This document shows, one piece after another, positions 1 to 8,023 of a DNA stretch of 60,915 nt. The stretch's first letter is position 1, and every line of letters starts with the position of its first letter. The notes under the pieces were generated by a model. That model ran no database searches. It was not told the DNA's origin and saw only the letters and a list, made by a program, of their open reading frames with translations. The DNA is taken from positions 1 to 60,915 of the forward strand of contig JAGNHB010000033.1 in NCBI GenBank assembly GCA_018001935.1. The letters run 5' to 3'. Made by a program: the position numbers and the translations under genes. This DNA is from Acidobacteriota bacterium (lineage in GTDB: Bacteria; Acidobacteriota; JAAYUB01).

Positions 1-218
1 TCCACTTTAACGCCGCTTTTGCTCTATCACCCCCCTCGCACAAGAATGCCGGCTGTCTCTGAAACGCTTCAAAACCTCTCACCGCGCCCCTTTTGGCCCT
101 GCTTGTCCTCATGATGCGAAACCGCTGGCCTCGGCACGGCCCGGTTGCATTCGCCGGCGGCGTGCGCTACCATACGCCAGCGCCCTCAGGGCCGCAACCC
201 AGACCACGGGAGGACGCC

Positions 219-590
219 GTGCTGCCCGACATGGAAGAATTCGAGGACATGGTGGCCCAGGCCTACGCCGAGGTCCCCGAGGAGTTTCGGCAACTCCTGG
301 AGAACGTCGAGATTTGTGTGGAAGAGCGGCCGTCCCTCGAGACCCTCCGCGAGATGGGCCTGGAAGGCCGGGGGACGTTGCTGGGCCTCTACCAGGGGGT
401 CCCCCGCACCGCCCGCAGCGCCTTCGCCGACCCCCTCTACCCCGACCGCATCGTCCTCTACCGCCGACCCATCCTCCGGATGTGCCGAAACCGCCGGCAG
501 GTGGTGGAACAGGTCCGCATCACCCTCGTCCACGAGATCGCCCACCACTTCGGCATCTCCGACGAGCGCCTCCGCAAGCTGGGGTACTGA
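219..590 (+). CDS. Zincin-like metallopeptidase, DUF1025/Zincin_1 type
   Basis: A 123-residue cytoplasmic protein matching the small bacterial zincin family (about 120 residues). The zinc motif HEIAHHFG lies near the C terminus and is followed by the family's usual DERLRKLGY ending. No signal peptide or membrane segment is seen. The start chosen is GTG at 219, preceded by GGGAGG with about six bases spacing; an ATG at 231 is the alternative. The frame stays open upstream to about 93, but that part is low complexity and lacks family resemblance. It is monocistronic, with the radical SAM gene convergent downstream. The substrate of this family is unknown; assignment rests on the HExxH motif and length. 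Confidence 0.8.
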   Translation: MLPDMEEFEDMVAQAYAEVPEEFRQLLENVEICVEERPSLETLREMGLEGRGTLLGLYQGVPRTARSAFADPLYPDRIVLYRRPILRMCRNRRQVVEQVRITLVHEIAHHFGISDERLRKLGY

Positions 591-638
591 GACCGTTCGC
601 GTGGCCCGCGGGCAGTACCAGATGATGGATGGGACCCT

Positions 639-2036
639 TTACGTTGTCGCGCTCTCCGCGCACGCGAACCGCGCTCCCTTCTCCCGGGTGAAATTCCGGT
701 AAGCGGCGAGGTCCACCTTCAGGTTGCTCCGGTAGGAGAGGTTGCCCACCAGGCTGATGAGGGGGTGGCGCCGCCCCAGCACGCACCGCCACACGCGGTG
801 AAGGATGCTCCCGAAGGCATAGAAGTCCCGGTTGCAGGTCATCATTTCCTCGATGACGGCCTCGAGAGACAGCCGAAGGTAACGAGCGACCGGAAACGTC
901 AGCGTGTAGTATTTCCATTCCGTGGAGGGGTCGTCCAGGGCGATCCGCCCCCGTTCGTTCAACTGGTCCCACAACCGGGTCCCCGGCAGGGGGGTCAGGA
1001 AGAGGGTGTTGAGGTTGTCCACGCCGTAGCGGCGGGCCGTCTGGGCGATCCGGCGGCCGATCCCCGCCTCGTCGACGTCCAGGCCGATGATGAAGGAGCC
1101 CACCACCAGCAGTTTGTGCCGCTGGATCCGGCGCACGGAATCCCGGATATCCCTTCCTTTCAGGAGGTTGAATTTCTTTCCGAGTTCCTTGAGCCCCTCC
1201 GGCGTAGGGGACTCGAAGCCGATGAAGACGCCCCGGCAACCCGCCTTCTTGGCCAGGGTGAGGAGTTCCTCGTCGTCGGCGAAGTTGATGGTGGCCTGGG
1301 CGACCCACTCCTTCCGGAGGCGGGCCGCGATCAGGGCGCGGAACAGTTCCTTGGCGCGCTCGATGTGCTCCGGCTTCGTCCCGATGAGATTGTCGTCCAC
1401 CACGAGCACCAGTTTCTCGGGGACCGTCAGGAATTCCTCCACCACGTCCGCAACCGGTCGCTGCCGGTAGTGGGCCCCGTTGAACGCCGTGACGCTGCAG
1501 AAATTGCAGTTCAGGGGGCAGCCGCGGGTGGTCTGGATCGCCCCGAAGGCGTACTCGCCGGTCAGCAGGTCGTGCCGTGCGGGGGGGATGCGGTCGACCG
1601 GCGCCAGTCCGCCGTCGTAGCGGCGCTTCAGGTCACCCCGCTTCAGGTCCTCGAGGACCTGAGGCCAGATCACGTCGGCTTCCCGGGTGACGACGGCATC
1701 CACGTGGTCCAGGGCCTCGTCTAGGCACATGGTGGCGTGGATGCCGCCCATGACGACGGGGACGCCCAGGTTGCGGTAGAAGTCGGCGATCTCGTAGGCG
1801 CGGTTCGCCTGGGACGTGAAGGCGGTGATGCCCACGAGGTCGGGGCGAGGCAAGGACGCGTAATCGGGTTGTGAGACGTTTTCGTCCAGGATGGCGATGT
1901 CCCAGCCCGGCGGCGTCAGGCCCGCGAGCACCATGAGGCTGAGGGGTTTCCAGACGCGGTAACGGTTCCAGCGGCTCTCCTTGACGTGAACGATGCTGAC
2001 GAGGGGATTGGACGGGTTGATCAGGTAGAGGCGCAT
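639..2036 (-). CDS. B12-binding-domain radical SAM protein
   Basis: A 465-residue protein with an N-terminal cobalamin-binding-like Rossmann region (about residues 1-145, with the GGIHAT loop near 97) and a radical SAM core whose cluster ligands are C173, C177 and C180 in RGCPLNCNFC. A C-terminal helical domain after about residue 390 resembles DUF4070-type tails. The family (BchE, HpnP and HpnR relatives) does methylations, cyclisations and other radical chemistry; the substrate cannot be told from sequence. The start chosen is the ATG giving MRLYLINPS, typical of the family. Its ribosome binding site is weak. The gene stands alone behind a strong promoter with a palindrome at the expected transcription start. 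Confidence 0.85.
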   Translation of the reverse strand: MRLYLINPSNPLVSIVHVKESRWNRYRVWKPLSLMVLAGLTPPGWDIAILDENVSQPDYASLPRPDLVGITAFTSQANRAYEIADFYRNLGVPVVMGGIHATMCLDEALDHVDAVVTREADVIWPQVLEDLKRGDLKRRYDGGLAPVDRIPPARHDLLTGEYAFGAIQTTRGCPLNCNFCSVTAFNGAHYRQRPVADVVEEFLTVPEKLVLVVDDNLIGTKPEHIERAKELFRALIAARLRKEWVAQATINFADDEELLTLAKKAGCRGVFIGFESPTPEGLKELGKKFNLLKGRDIRDSVRRIQRHKLLVVGSFIIGLDVDEAGIGRRIAQTARRYGVDNLNTLFLTPLPGTRLWDQLNERGRIALDDPSTEWKYYTLTFPVARYLRLSLEAVIEEMMTCNRDFYAFGSILHRVWRCVLGRRHPLISLVGNLSYRSNLKVDLAAYRNFTREKGARFACAESATT

Positions 2037-2071
2037 TCTGTTTTTCTGCTGCCCGATTTCGTCTGAAAAGG

Positions 2072-2088
2072 GGTCAGGACTCCTGACC
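2072..2088 (-). promoter_or_regulatory. Perfect 7-bp inverted repeat at the radical SAM transcription start
   Basis: GGTCAGG and CCTGACC are separated by three bases. The repeat directly abuts the -10 box of the minus-strand promoter, so it spans the predicted +1. Position and symmetry suit a repressor operator; a short 5-prime hairpin is the other reading. Confidence 0.5.
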
Positions 2089-2117
2089 AGATTAGCAAAT
2101 GAGCTATCCTCTGTCAA
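2089..2117 (-). promoter_or_regulatory. Sigma-70 promoter of the radical SAM gene
   Basis: Reading the minus strand there is TTGACA, a 17-base spacer and TAATCT. This is near consensus and lies about 50 bases before the start codon. The rest of 2037-2496 holds no convincing gene. Confidence 0.7.
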
Positions 2118-2496
2118 CACGTGTTTTCCGCAGAAAACGCCACCTTCCCGTGATCGGGGGCGGTCGGCTCCCGGAGAGGGCCCCGGGCGTGATCAGGGTC
2201 TGGGGTGGGACTGCCTCCGGGGGATCAGGGTGCAGACCACACAGACGACGAGACCGAGGAAGCCGCAGCCGCCCCAGCGGGCGGTGGCCCCGAGGCGTTC
2301 GTAAATTCACAGGCCGGCCGGCGGGGCCAGGGTGAAGGCGAGAGAGTACACGGCCGTGTCGAGACCGACGGCGGCAGCCCGGAAAAGGCGTGCCGGTAAC
2401 GGTTCCGGAGCCGCGCGAAAACGGTCGCCGGGCGCCGCCTCCCCGCCGGGGTGGCGGCCGGGGTCTCCTCGCGCCGCCGCTCCGCCACGTCGCGGT

Positions 2497-3387
2497 TCAC
2501 TCCTTCAGGAAGAGCCGGTCGAGGATCTGCCCGAGCGCCCGGTTGAACTCCTCCGGGGCCTCCATCATGGGGAAGTGTCCCCGGCCTTTCAGGACGACCA
2601 CCTCGTAATCCTTGATGAACTTCCGGTTCGCCTCGATGTCCGTGGGGGCCAGGTCAGCGTTGACGGCCCGCACCGGGCACGAGAGCGATCCCGCCCAGCC
2701 CCGCGGGTCCCACTTCAGGAGGTTTTCCATGGCGGGGACGGCGATCTCTGGCGACGCCGCGGTCATCTTGTCCAGGACCTTCGTTTTCAGGGCGGGGTCG
2801 GTCCCCGGTGCGAACAGGTGGGGGGCGAGAGCGTCCCGGCAGCCGGCGACGAAATCCTTCTTCAGGAGCCCGACGAAGGTCTGGATCTGATCGGGGGACA
2901 TGGACCGGTCGAGCTTGTGGAGGGTGTCCACCGGGACGAGGGCCGCCACTTCCCCCCCGGTGGCCATCCGGGCCGTCTCCAGGATGACCGGGCCGCCCAT
3001 GGAGTGGCCCACCAGGACCGCGTGCCGGAGCCGCAGGACCTTGAGCACGGCGAGCACGTCCTCGCCGAAGCGGGGGATGGTCCACTCCTTTCGGGTGTCC
3101 GCGGACTTGCCGTGGCCCGCCAGGTCGAGGGTGACCACCCGGTACCGCGGGGAGAAGGCGTCGACCTGGGCGTCCCAGACGCCGGCGTCCCCGGTCCACC
3201 CGTGGACGAACACCAGGGCCGGGCCCCGGGTCCCCCGGACCGTGTAGGCGATCTTCGTGCCGTCGGCGGAGACGGCCTCGCCGGTCACGGTGCGGGGCTT
3301 GCCGGCCTCGGCGTCCGCCAGGGCGGCCCCGAGAACGAACAGGACGGTGAAACCGCGGATGAAACTTCCGGGGAACGCTTTCGGCAC
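2497..3387 (-). CDS. Secreted or periplasmic alpha/beta-fold hydrolase
   Basis: A 296-residue protein beginning with a signal-like stretch (GSFIRGFTVLFVLGAALADAE) followed by an alpha/beta hydrolase domain. Visible features are the oxyanion-hole HGWTGD, the nucleophile elbow GHSMGG, and the terminal histidine in GRGHFPMMEAPEEF. The start is GTG at 3387, with GGAGG six bases upstream; upstream in-frame sequence is proline/arginine-rich and probably non-coding. Such enzymes hydrolyse esters, lactones or similar bonds; the lid region gives no substrate. The gene is divergent from fabH. Fold and catalytic triad are confident, export fairly so, specificity unknown. Confidence 0.85.
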   Translation of the reverse strand: MPKAFPGSFIRGFTVLFVLGAALADAEAGKPRTVTGEAVSADGTKIAYTVRGTRGPALVFVHGWTGDAGVWDAQVDAFSPRYRVVTLDLAGHGKSADTRKEWTIPRFGEDVLAVLKVLRLRHAVLVGHSMGGPVILETARMATGGEVAALVPVDTLHKLDRSMSPDQIQTFVGLLKKDFVAGCRDALAPHLFAPGTDPALKTKVLDKMTAASPEIAVPAMENLLKWDPRGWAGSLSCPVRAVNADLAPTDIEANRKFIKDYEVVVLKGRGHFPMMEAPEEFNRALGQILDRLFLKE

Positions 3388-3525
3388 GGTGAACCTCCAG
3401 GGTCGGGAATGCGGCGGGAAAGGGGCCCGATCCGCCGGTCCCGCCCGGACAAGGATACGCCAGGCCCGGGGAAGATACAACCGCGGAGGGGGCGGTGGGC
3501 GCCGGGAAGCGCCCGGAAAAAAAAA

Positions 3526-3555
3526 TTGCATAATCTGGCCCGAAGTGGTAATAAT
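3526..3555 (+). promoter_or_regulatory. Sigma-70 promoter of fabH
   Basis: TTGCAT, a 17-base spacer and TAATAAT lie 36 bases before the GTG start. A run of nine A residues just upstream could act as an UP element. Confidence 0.7.
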
Positions 3556-3590
3556 GCGCGCTTGACATTGATTGAACGAGGTTTTCAACC

Positions 3591-4586
3591 GTGAACCAAA
3601 GAAAAGTGAAGATTTCAGCCATCGAGATGTACGTCCCCGACCGTGTCCTGACCAACAAGGACTTCGAGCGGATGGTGGACACCTCCAACGAGTGGATCCT
3701 GGAACGGACGGGGATTCACGAGCGGCACGTCGTGGAGAAGGGCCAGACGAACTCCGACCTGGCGACCCAGGCCATTCGCCGCCTGTGCGAAAAACGGGGC
3801 ATCGAGCCCTCCGAGATCGACCTCGTCATTCTCCCGACGGTGACCCCGGACATGTTCTTCCCCTCCACCGCCTGCGTGGTCCTGGACAAGCTGGGCGTCC
3901 GCAACTCCTGGGGCTTCGACCTCTCGGGCGCCTGCTCCGGGTTCATCTTCGGCCTGGCGGTCGGCGAGAAGTTCGTGCGGACCGGCGTCCACAACAAGGT
4001 GGTGGTGGTGGGCTCCGAGGTGATGTCCTCCATCATCGACTACACCGACCGGGCCACCTGCGTGCTCTTCGGCGACGGCGCCGGGGCCGCCCTGCTGGAG
4101 CCGGCTGAGGAGGGCGAGGTGGGGCTGCTGGACATCCTGACCCGCTGCGACGGGGCCGGCGGCAAGTTCCTCTACATGCCCGGCGGCGGCAGCATGAACC
4201 CCTCCAGCCACGAGACGGTGGACAAGAAGATGCACTACGTCCACCAGGAGGGGCGCCAGGTGTTCAAGTTCGCCGTTACCGAGATGGCCGACATCTCGGA
4301 GAAAATCCTGAAGAAGAACAACCTCGAAGCGGACGACGTCAAGCTCTTCGTCGCCCACCAGGCCAACATCCGCATCATCACCGCGACCGCCGAGCGCCTG
4401 AAGCTCCGGGAGGACCAGTACATCATCAACATCGAGCGCTTCGGGAACACCACCTCGGCCACCATCCCCATCTGCCTGTTCGAGGCGAGCCGGGACGGTC
4501 GGATCCGGAAGGGGGACTGGGTGCTCCTGACGGCCTTCGGCGCCGGTTTCACCTGGGGGAGCGTCCTGCTGCGCTGGGAAATCTGA
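3591..4586 (+). CDS. fabH: Beta-ketoacyl-ACP synthase III
   Basis: A 331-residue thiolase-fold enzyme that starts fatty acid synthesis by condensing acetyl-CoA (or another acyl-CoA) with malonyl-ACP. The catalytic triad is visible: C115 in GACSGF, H256 in AHQAN and N286 in GNTTSA. Length is normal for FabH. The GTG start follows a CGAGG-like ribosome binding site, and a good promoter lies just upstream. No other fab genes adjoin it, so it could instead serve an acyl-primer or secondary pathway as a FabH-like (DarB/PqsD-type) enzyme. The triad and the NTTSA block favour true FabH. Confidence 0.9.
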   Translation: MNQRKVKISAIEMYVPDRVLTNKDFERMVDTSNEWILERTGIHERHVVEKGQTNSDLATQAIRRLCEKRGIEPSEIDLVILPTVTPDMFFPSTACVVLDKLGVRNSWGFDLSGACSGFIFGLAVGEKFVRTGVHNKVVVVGSEVMSSIIDYTDRATCVLFGDGAGAALLEPAEEGEVGLLDILTRCDGAGGKFLYMPGGGSMNPSSHETVDKKMHYVHQEGRQVFKFAVTEMADISEKILKKNNLEADDVKLFVAHQANIRIITATAERLKLREDQYIINIERFGNTTSATIPICLFEASRDGRIRKGDWVLLTAFGAGFTWGSVLLRWEI

Positions 4587-4601
4587 CGGCACCGCAACAC
4601 C

Positions 4602-4658
4602 AGCCATCGCCTTCCGGGTGATGGCTCGAGCAGAGGCATCATCACCACTTTCCCGTTT
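4602..4658. repeat. Hairpin repeat, copy 1
   Basis: An imperfect 10-bp stem (AGCCATCGCC / GGTGATGGCT) is followed by a conserved tail containing GGCTC, AGGC and CACTTTCCCG. The same hairpin and tail recur at 5602-5656, so the pair flanks the membrane-protein gene at 4752-5519. The hairpin could end fabH transcription but has no clean T-run. Confidence 0.65.
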
Positions 4659-4751
4659 GATTTTCGGGTTGTTCCGCGTCCCTCATGCTTTCGCGGGCGT
4701 GGGCGGTGTCAGAGAGTGAAAGCGCGGGTGAGGGCACCCGCGCTTTTGTTT

Positions 4752-5519
4752 TCAGGGGGTCCCGGTCTGCGCCGGCGGGTTTTCCGGGGGCGGGGCCGGG
4801 GCCGGGGTTTCACCTTTCCGGAGCGTCGCGAGGATTTCCCGCAGGACACGGTTGCTGTCTTCCGCCAGGGTCACCGAGCGCTCGCTCAGGGCCAGGGAGC
4901 GCTCGATGGAGGCCTGCGCGCGGTCCTGGTAGTCGAAGGCCTTCCGCATCTGCAGCTTGGTCCGGCGTCCGACGAGGAGGATGATGAAGATGAGGAAGGC
5001 CAGCAGGATGAACCAGAAGTAGTCCGCGACCCAGAAGAGCCAGTTGGAGCCGGCGCCGCCCCGCTCCTTCGCGAAAACGGACGGGAACTCGCGGGAGGTG
5101 GTCCATCGCCCCTTGGAATCACTCCAGAAAAGCGTGTTGCCGGCGTTCCACACGGAGTAGGCCATGGAGTGCTTCTGGAACAGGTCCGCCGGCGCCCCGA
5201 CCAGCTCCACCGTCACCACCCCGTAGATGAGCCCGCCGTAATCGTTTTCCGGGTCGGTGCGGCGATCGTCGATGAAGGCGTTCAGCACGCGGAGTTCCCC
5301 TTCGAAGGGAAAGAGCTTCGTCTTGAAGTGGTAGGTCTGCTCGCCGGTCTTCCGGAAGACCTCGGTGTTTCGGTCGGCCTTCTGGGCGGCTTCCCAGGCC
5401 AGGATCAGCCCGCCCGTGTCGGGCTTCGACTGGGCGGGGGCGGCCTGGAAGCAGAGGCAGCCCAGGACGGCCAGCGTCAGGCTCGCCGCGACGGTCGGAA
5501 GGGGTTTCGGGTGGCGCAT
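4752..5519 (-). CDS. Single-pass membrane protein with cytoplasmic coiled coil, function unknown
   Basis: A 255-residue protein with a signal peptide (LTLAVLGCLCFQAAPAQS), an extracytoplasmic part of about 130 residues, one transmembrane helix (YFWFILLAFLIFIILLVG), a charged cytoplasmic helix (about residues 185-235) likely to be coiled coil, and a proline-rich tail. The ATG at 5519 is preceded by AGGAGGG. I do not recognise the family. The topology resembles small sensors or envelope scaffolds, but no catalytic motif is seen. Copies of one hairpin repeat lie on each side of the gene. Confidence 0.75.
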   Translation of the reverse strand: MRHPKPLPTVAASLTLAVLGCLCFQAAPAQSKPDTGGLILAWEAAQKADRNTEVFRKTGEQTYHFKTKLFPFEGELRVLNAFIDDRRTDPENDYGGLIYGVVTVELVGAPADLFQKHSMAYSVWNAGNTLFWSDSKGRWTTSREFPSVFAKERGGAGSNWLFWVADYFWFILLAFLIFIILLVGRRTKLQMRKAFDYQDRAQASIERSLALSERSVTLAEDSNRVLREILATLRKGETPAPAPPPENPPAQTGTP

Positions 5520-5601
5520 GATCGACCCTCCTGCGCTTCGGATGAATCGAAAATACCCGGTCGGGACGGCGGAGTCAAGGTTGATGCGGTCGCAAAAATT
5601 A

Positions 5602-5656
5602 CCATCACCCTCCGGGTGATGGCTCAAACAAAGGCTTTACAGACACTTTCCCGCTC
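5602..5656. repeat. Hairpin repeat, copy 2, in the 5520-5830 intergenic gap
   Basis: A perfect 9-bp stem (CCATCACCC / GGGTGATGG, 3-base loop) is followed by the same tail as copy 1. It is further enclosed by CGCAAAAA at 5591 and TTTTTGCG at 5668, making a larger fold. The 310-base gap between divergent genes holds no other feature I can support. Confidence 0.65.
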
Positions 5657-5830
5657 GTTTTTCCGACTTTTTGCGAACCCGTCAAAATTTACTGGAATGT
5701 GGGGACACGCGTCGTGGCGCCGTGGTTGACAAAGCTTTCCGCGGGGCGGAAAATCATGCGTCGCCCCGTTTGCGCCCCCGGGGACGGACCACGGGGGCCA
5801 AGGCGGCGGCTCCGAGGGAAGGAGAACCGG

Positions 5831-6817
5831 ATGACCCCGCCTTGCCGCCGCTCCGCAGCGGTCCTTCTGACCTGGCTTTTCGCCGTTTCCTGCGCGGCGG
5901 CCGTCGTGGACCGCCTGCCCCCGGGGCCGCCCGGCCAGCGGCGGGTCGCCCTCACCTTCGACGCCTGCGAGAGCAACGCCCCCGCCGGTTTCGACGAGAC
6001 CGTCCTGGCCTGCCTCCTCCGCGAGAAGGTCCCCTTCACGATCTTCGCGGGCGGGAAGTTCGCGGAGCGCAACGCCGCCCGGTTGCGGGAACTGGCCGCC
6101 TTCCCCTTCGTGGAGGTGGAAAACCACTCCTTCGCCCACCGCCAGCACATGGAGCGGATGAGCCCGGCGGAGGTCGAGGCGGACGTTCGGCGCGCCGAAC
6201 GGGTGATCGCGGGGCTGACAAGCCGGCCCCCCCGGTTTTTTCGCTTCCCCGGCGGGAACTACGACGATCGCACCCTTGAGCAGGTGGAGAAGATGGGGTA
6301 CCGGGTGGTCCACTGGACCTTCGCCAGCGGCGACCCCGACCCGAAGGTCACCCCCGAACGCCTGGAGCAGTACGTCCTGTCCGGGGCCAGGGACGGCGGC
6401 ATCCTGATCTTTCACGTGAACGGGCGGGGCTGGGCCACGGGCCGGGCGCTGCCGGGCATCCTCGCGGGCCTGCGGGAAAGGGGCTACCGCTTCGTCCGGC
6501 TGGACGAGGCGATCGAGGGCGCGGGCCCCGCCGCCGGGAGCGCACCCGCCGCCCCCCTCCCCCTTTCCCTCCGCCCGGGCCCGCCGTCCGCGGCGCCGCT
6601 CCCTGTGCTCGGGCCCCCGGTCCCCGCGTCGCTGCCATCCCGGGGGCCGTCGATCCGGACCGGGCCCGGCGGGCCCGGGGCCCCGGAGACACCCCCCGGG
6701 CCGGACCTCCCCACCCCCCTCCGGCGGCCGCCGTCCCGCGCGGTGCTGGCGGGGACCGCCGCTCTCCTGCTGGCCGCCCTCATCCTGCTCTCCGTCATTC
6801 GGCGGAAAGGGAAATGA
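5831..6817 (+). CDS. Membrane-anchored polysaccharide deacetylase (carbohydrate esterase 4 / NodB fold)
   Basis: A 328-residue protein with an N-terminal signal peptide, a NodB domain (about residues 30-220), a long proline/alanine/glycine linker (about 225-300) and a C-terminal transmembrane helix with an RRKGK anchor. The metal and catalytic motifs are TFDACES and HSFAH; the second aspartate of the usual TFDD is alanine. The FRFPGGNYDDRT and HVNGRG blocks also fit the family. Substrates are usually N-acetylated glycans such as peptidoglycan or chitin-like polymers. The start follows GGAG with good spacing. The stalk-plus-tail design should hold the domain outside the cytoplasmic membrane. 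Confidence 0.85.
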   Translation: MTPPCRRSAAVLLTWLFAVSCAAAVVDRLPPGPPGQRRVALTFDACESNAPAGFDETVLACLLREKVPFTIFAGGKFAERNAARLRELAAFPFVEVENHSFAHRQHMERMSPAEVEADVRRAERVIAGLTSRPPRFFRFPGGNYDDRTLEQVEKMGYRVVHWTFASGDPDPKVTPERLEQYVLSGARDGGILIFHVNGRGWATGRALPGILAGLRERGYRFVRLDEAIEGAGPAAGSAPAAPLPLSLRPGPPSAAPLPVLGPPVPASLPSRGPSIRTGPGGPGAPETPPGPDLPTPLRRPPSRAVLAGTAALLLAALILLSVIRRKGK

Positions 6818-7077
6818 GAGGCGCAGGTCGAGCTTGCAGCGTAATAGTCGACTGCCTGCTCCTTGCCCGGTCGCGGTCGAGCGGGATCGGGCTCCTCACC
6901 TTCGACGACGCCCTGGAACGGGAACACCGGGGGGTCGATCAAGGGAACGCGCCCGGTCCGACCGACCGGTGACCTCCTTTTTGTGACGGTTGGCATTGAC
7001 TTTGACCCTCTTTCCGTGGAAAATTCAGCTGTTTGGCGAATCTTGATGCACCCGCAAAAAGTCGCCAATTGGTATTT

Positions 7078-7171
7078 CCCGCGAATAACGCCAATTGACG
7101 CGAATACCGAATAAAAAGGAATAACATGACTTGTGATATTCCAATTCGCGATGATTCGCGTGATTCGCGGG
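7078..7171. repeat. Paired inverted word-repeat element A
   Basis: The left arm (7078-7108) starts CCCGCGAATAACGCCAATTG. The right arm (7141-7171), read on the minus strand, starts CCCGCGAATCACGCGAATCA. Each arm is a run of a ten-base word like ACGCGAATCA, and they match at about 26 of 31 positions across a 32-base AT-rich spacer. The rest of the 6818-7229 gap shows no gene. Confidence 0.7.
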
Positions 7172-7229
7172 CGTAGACAGACATTTTGCGGGGATGGCGA
7201 TTTTCGAAACGGCTTCAGGAGGGTGGAAG

Positions 7230-7934
7230 GTGAACTGGCAAGTGACCGCCGTGGGCAACGCGGGGTTCCGGATCGATGCCGGCCCGCGCCGGATCTTCAT
7301 CGACGCCTTCTACCGGCCGCTCCCCGGTGTGGCCGACCCCCCCGCCCGGTCGGTGTGGGACGTGAGCCGGGCTGACCTCATCCTCGTGACCCACGATCAC
7401 CCCGACCATTTCGAGCCCGCCCTCACGTCCTCCGTGGCGCACCGGATGGGGGCTGTCGTGGTGGGCTCCCAGCGGGTCGTCGAGACGCTGCGGCAGTTCG
7501 ACCGCACGGTCCGCTGCTTCGGGGTGGAGCCGGGGCAGGAGAGCCATCCCGGAGGGCTGCTCTCCCGGGAGGTCCACGCCGCCGGCATTACCCTGTGCGC
7601 TTTCCGAACGTCCCACGGCTCCGATCACCTCTCCTGGTTGGGGTCGTGCGAGGACGGGTTCCGCTTCCTCCACGACGGGGACAACGAGGACACCTCCCGC
7701 TACACCCCCCAGGACACCGGGGCCCTCGACGCGCTCTTCATCGCTCCCTGGCTCGGTTCGGGGTGGGCCCAGGCCATCCGCCGCCTGAGCCCGGCGCGGT
7801 GGTTCCTGATGCACCTCACCGCCGCTGAGATCGACGCCCACGAAAAGGGCGCCTACCTGCCCGAACTCTGCGACAGCGTCCCCCCCGGCGTCGTCTGCCT
7901 CCGCCCCGGCAAGCGTTATTCCCCCGAGTCCTGA
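7230..7934 (+). CDS. Metallo-beta-lactamase-fold hydrolase, UlaG-like
   Basis: A 234-residue cytoplasmic protein with the metal motif THDHPDHFEPA and a late histidine (FLMHLTA). The shape, with an early GNAGFRI strand and a single compact domain, fits the UlaG/YtkL-like branch of the MBL fold, whose members include lactonases and phosphodiesterases. GTG at 7230 is chosen because AGGAGGG lies seven bases upstream; an ATG at 7194 is the alternative but has no such site. The VWA lipoprotein gene is convergent. The substrate is unknown. Confidence 0.8.
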   Translation: MNWQVTAVGNAGFRIDAGPRRIFIDAFYRPLPGVADPPARSVWDVSRADLILVTHDHPDHFEPALTSSVAHRMGAVVVGSQRVVETLRQFDRTVRCFGVEPGQESHPGGLLSREVHAAGITLCAFRTSHGSDHLSWLGSCEDGFRFLHDGDNEDTSRYTPQDTGALDALFIAPWLGSGWAQAIRRLSPARWFLMHLTAAEIDAHEKGAYLPELCDSVPPGVVCLRPGKRYSPES

Positions 7935-8023
7935 CCACGGGCAACGCTGACCCCCGGCAGGAGAAAGAAGCGCTGCCCGCAGCCGGCGGCCGTGAAAGGC
8001 GGGACCGTCGGGCGCCGCCCGCG

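Noticed and set aside
93..218. N-terminal extension of the zincin gene
   Set aside because: The segment has no family similarity and a good GTG start with GGGAGG lies at 219.
2332..3594. Long plus-strand open frame opposite the alpha/beta hydrolase
   Set aside because: It is antisense to a gene with clear catalytic motifs and encodes arginine/glycine/proline-rich sequence, as expected from GC-rich shadow frames.
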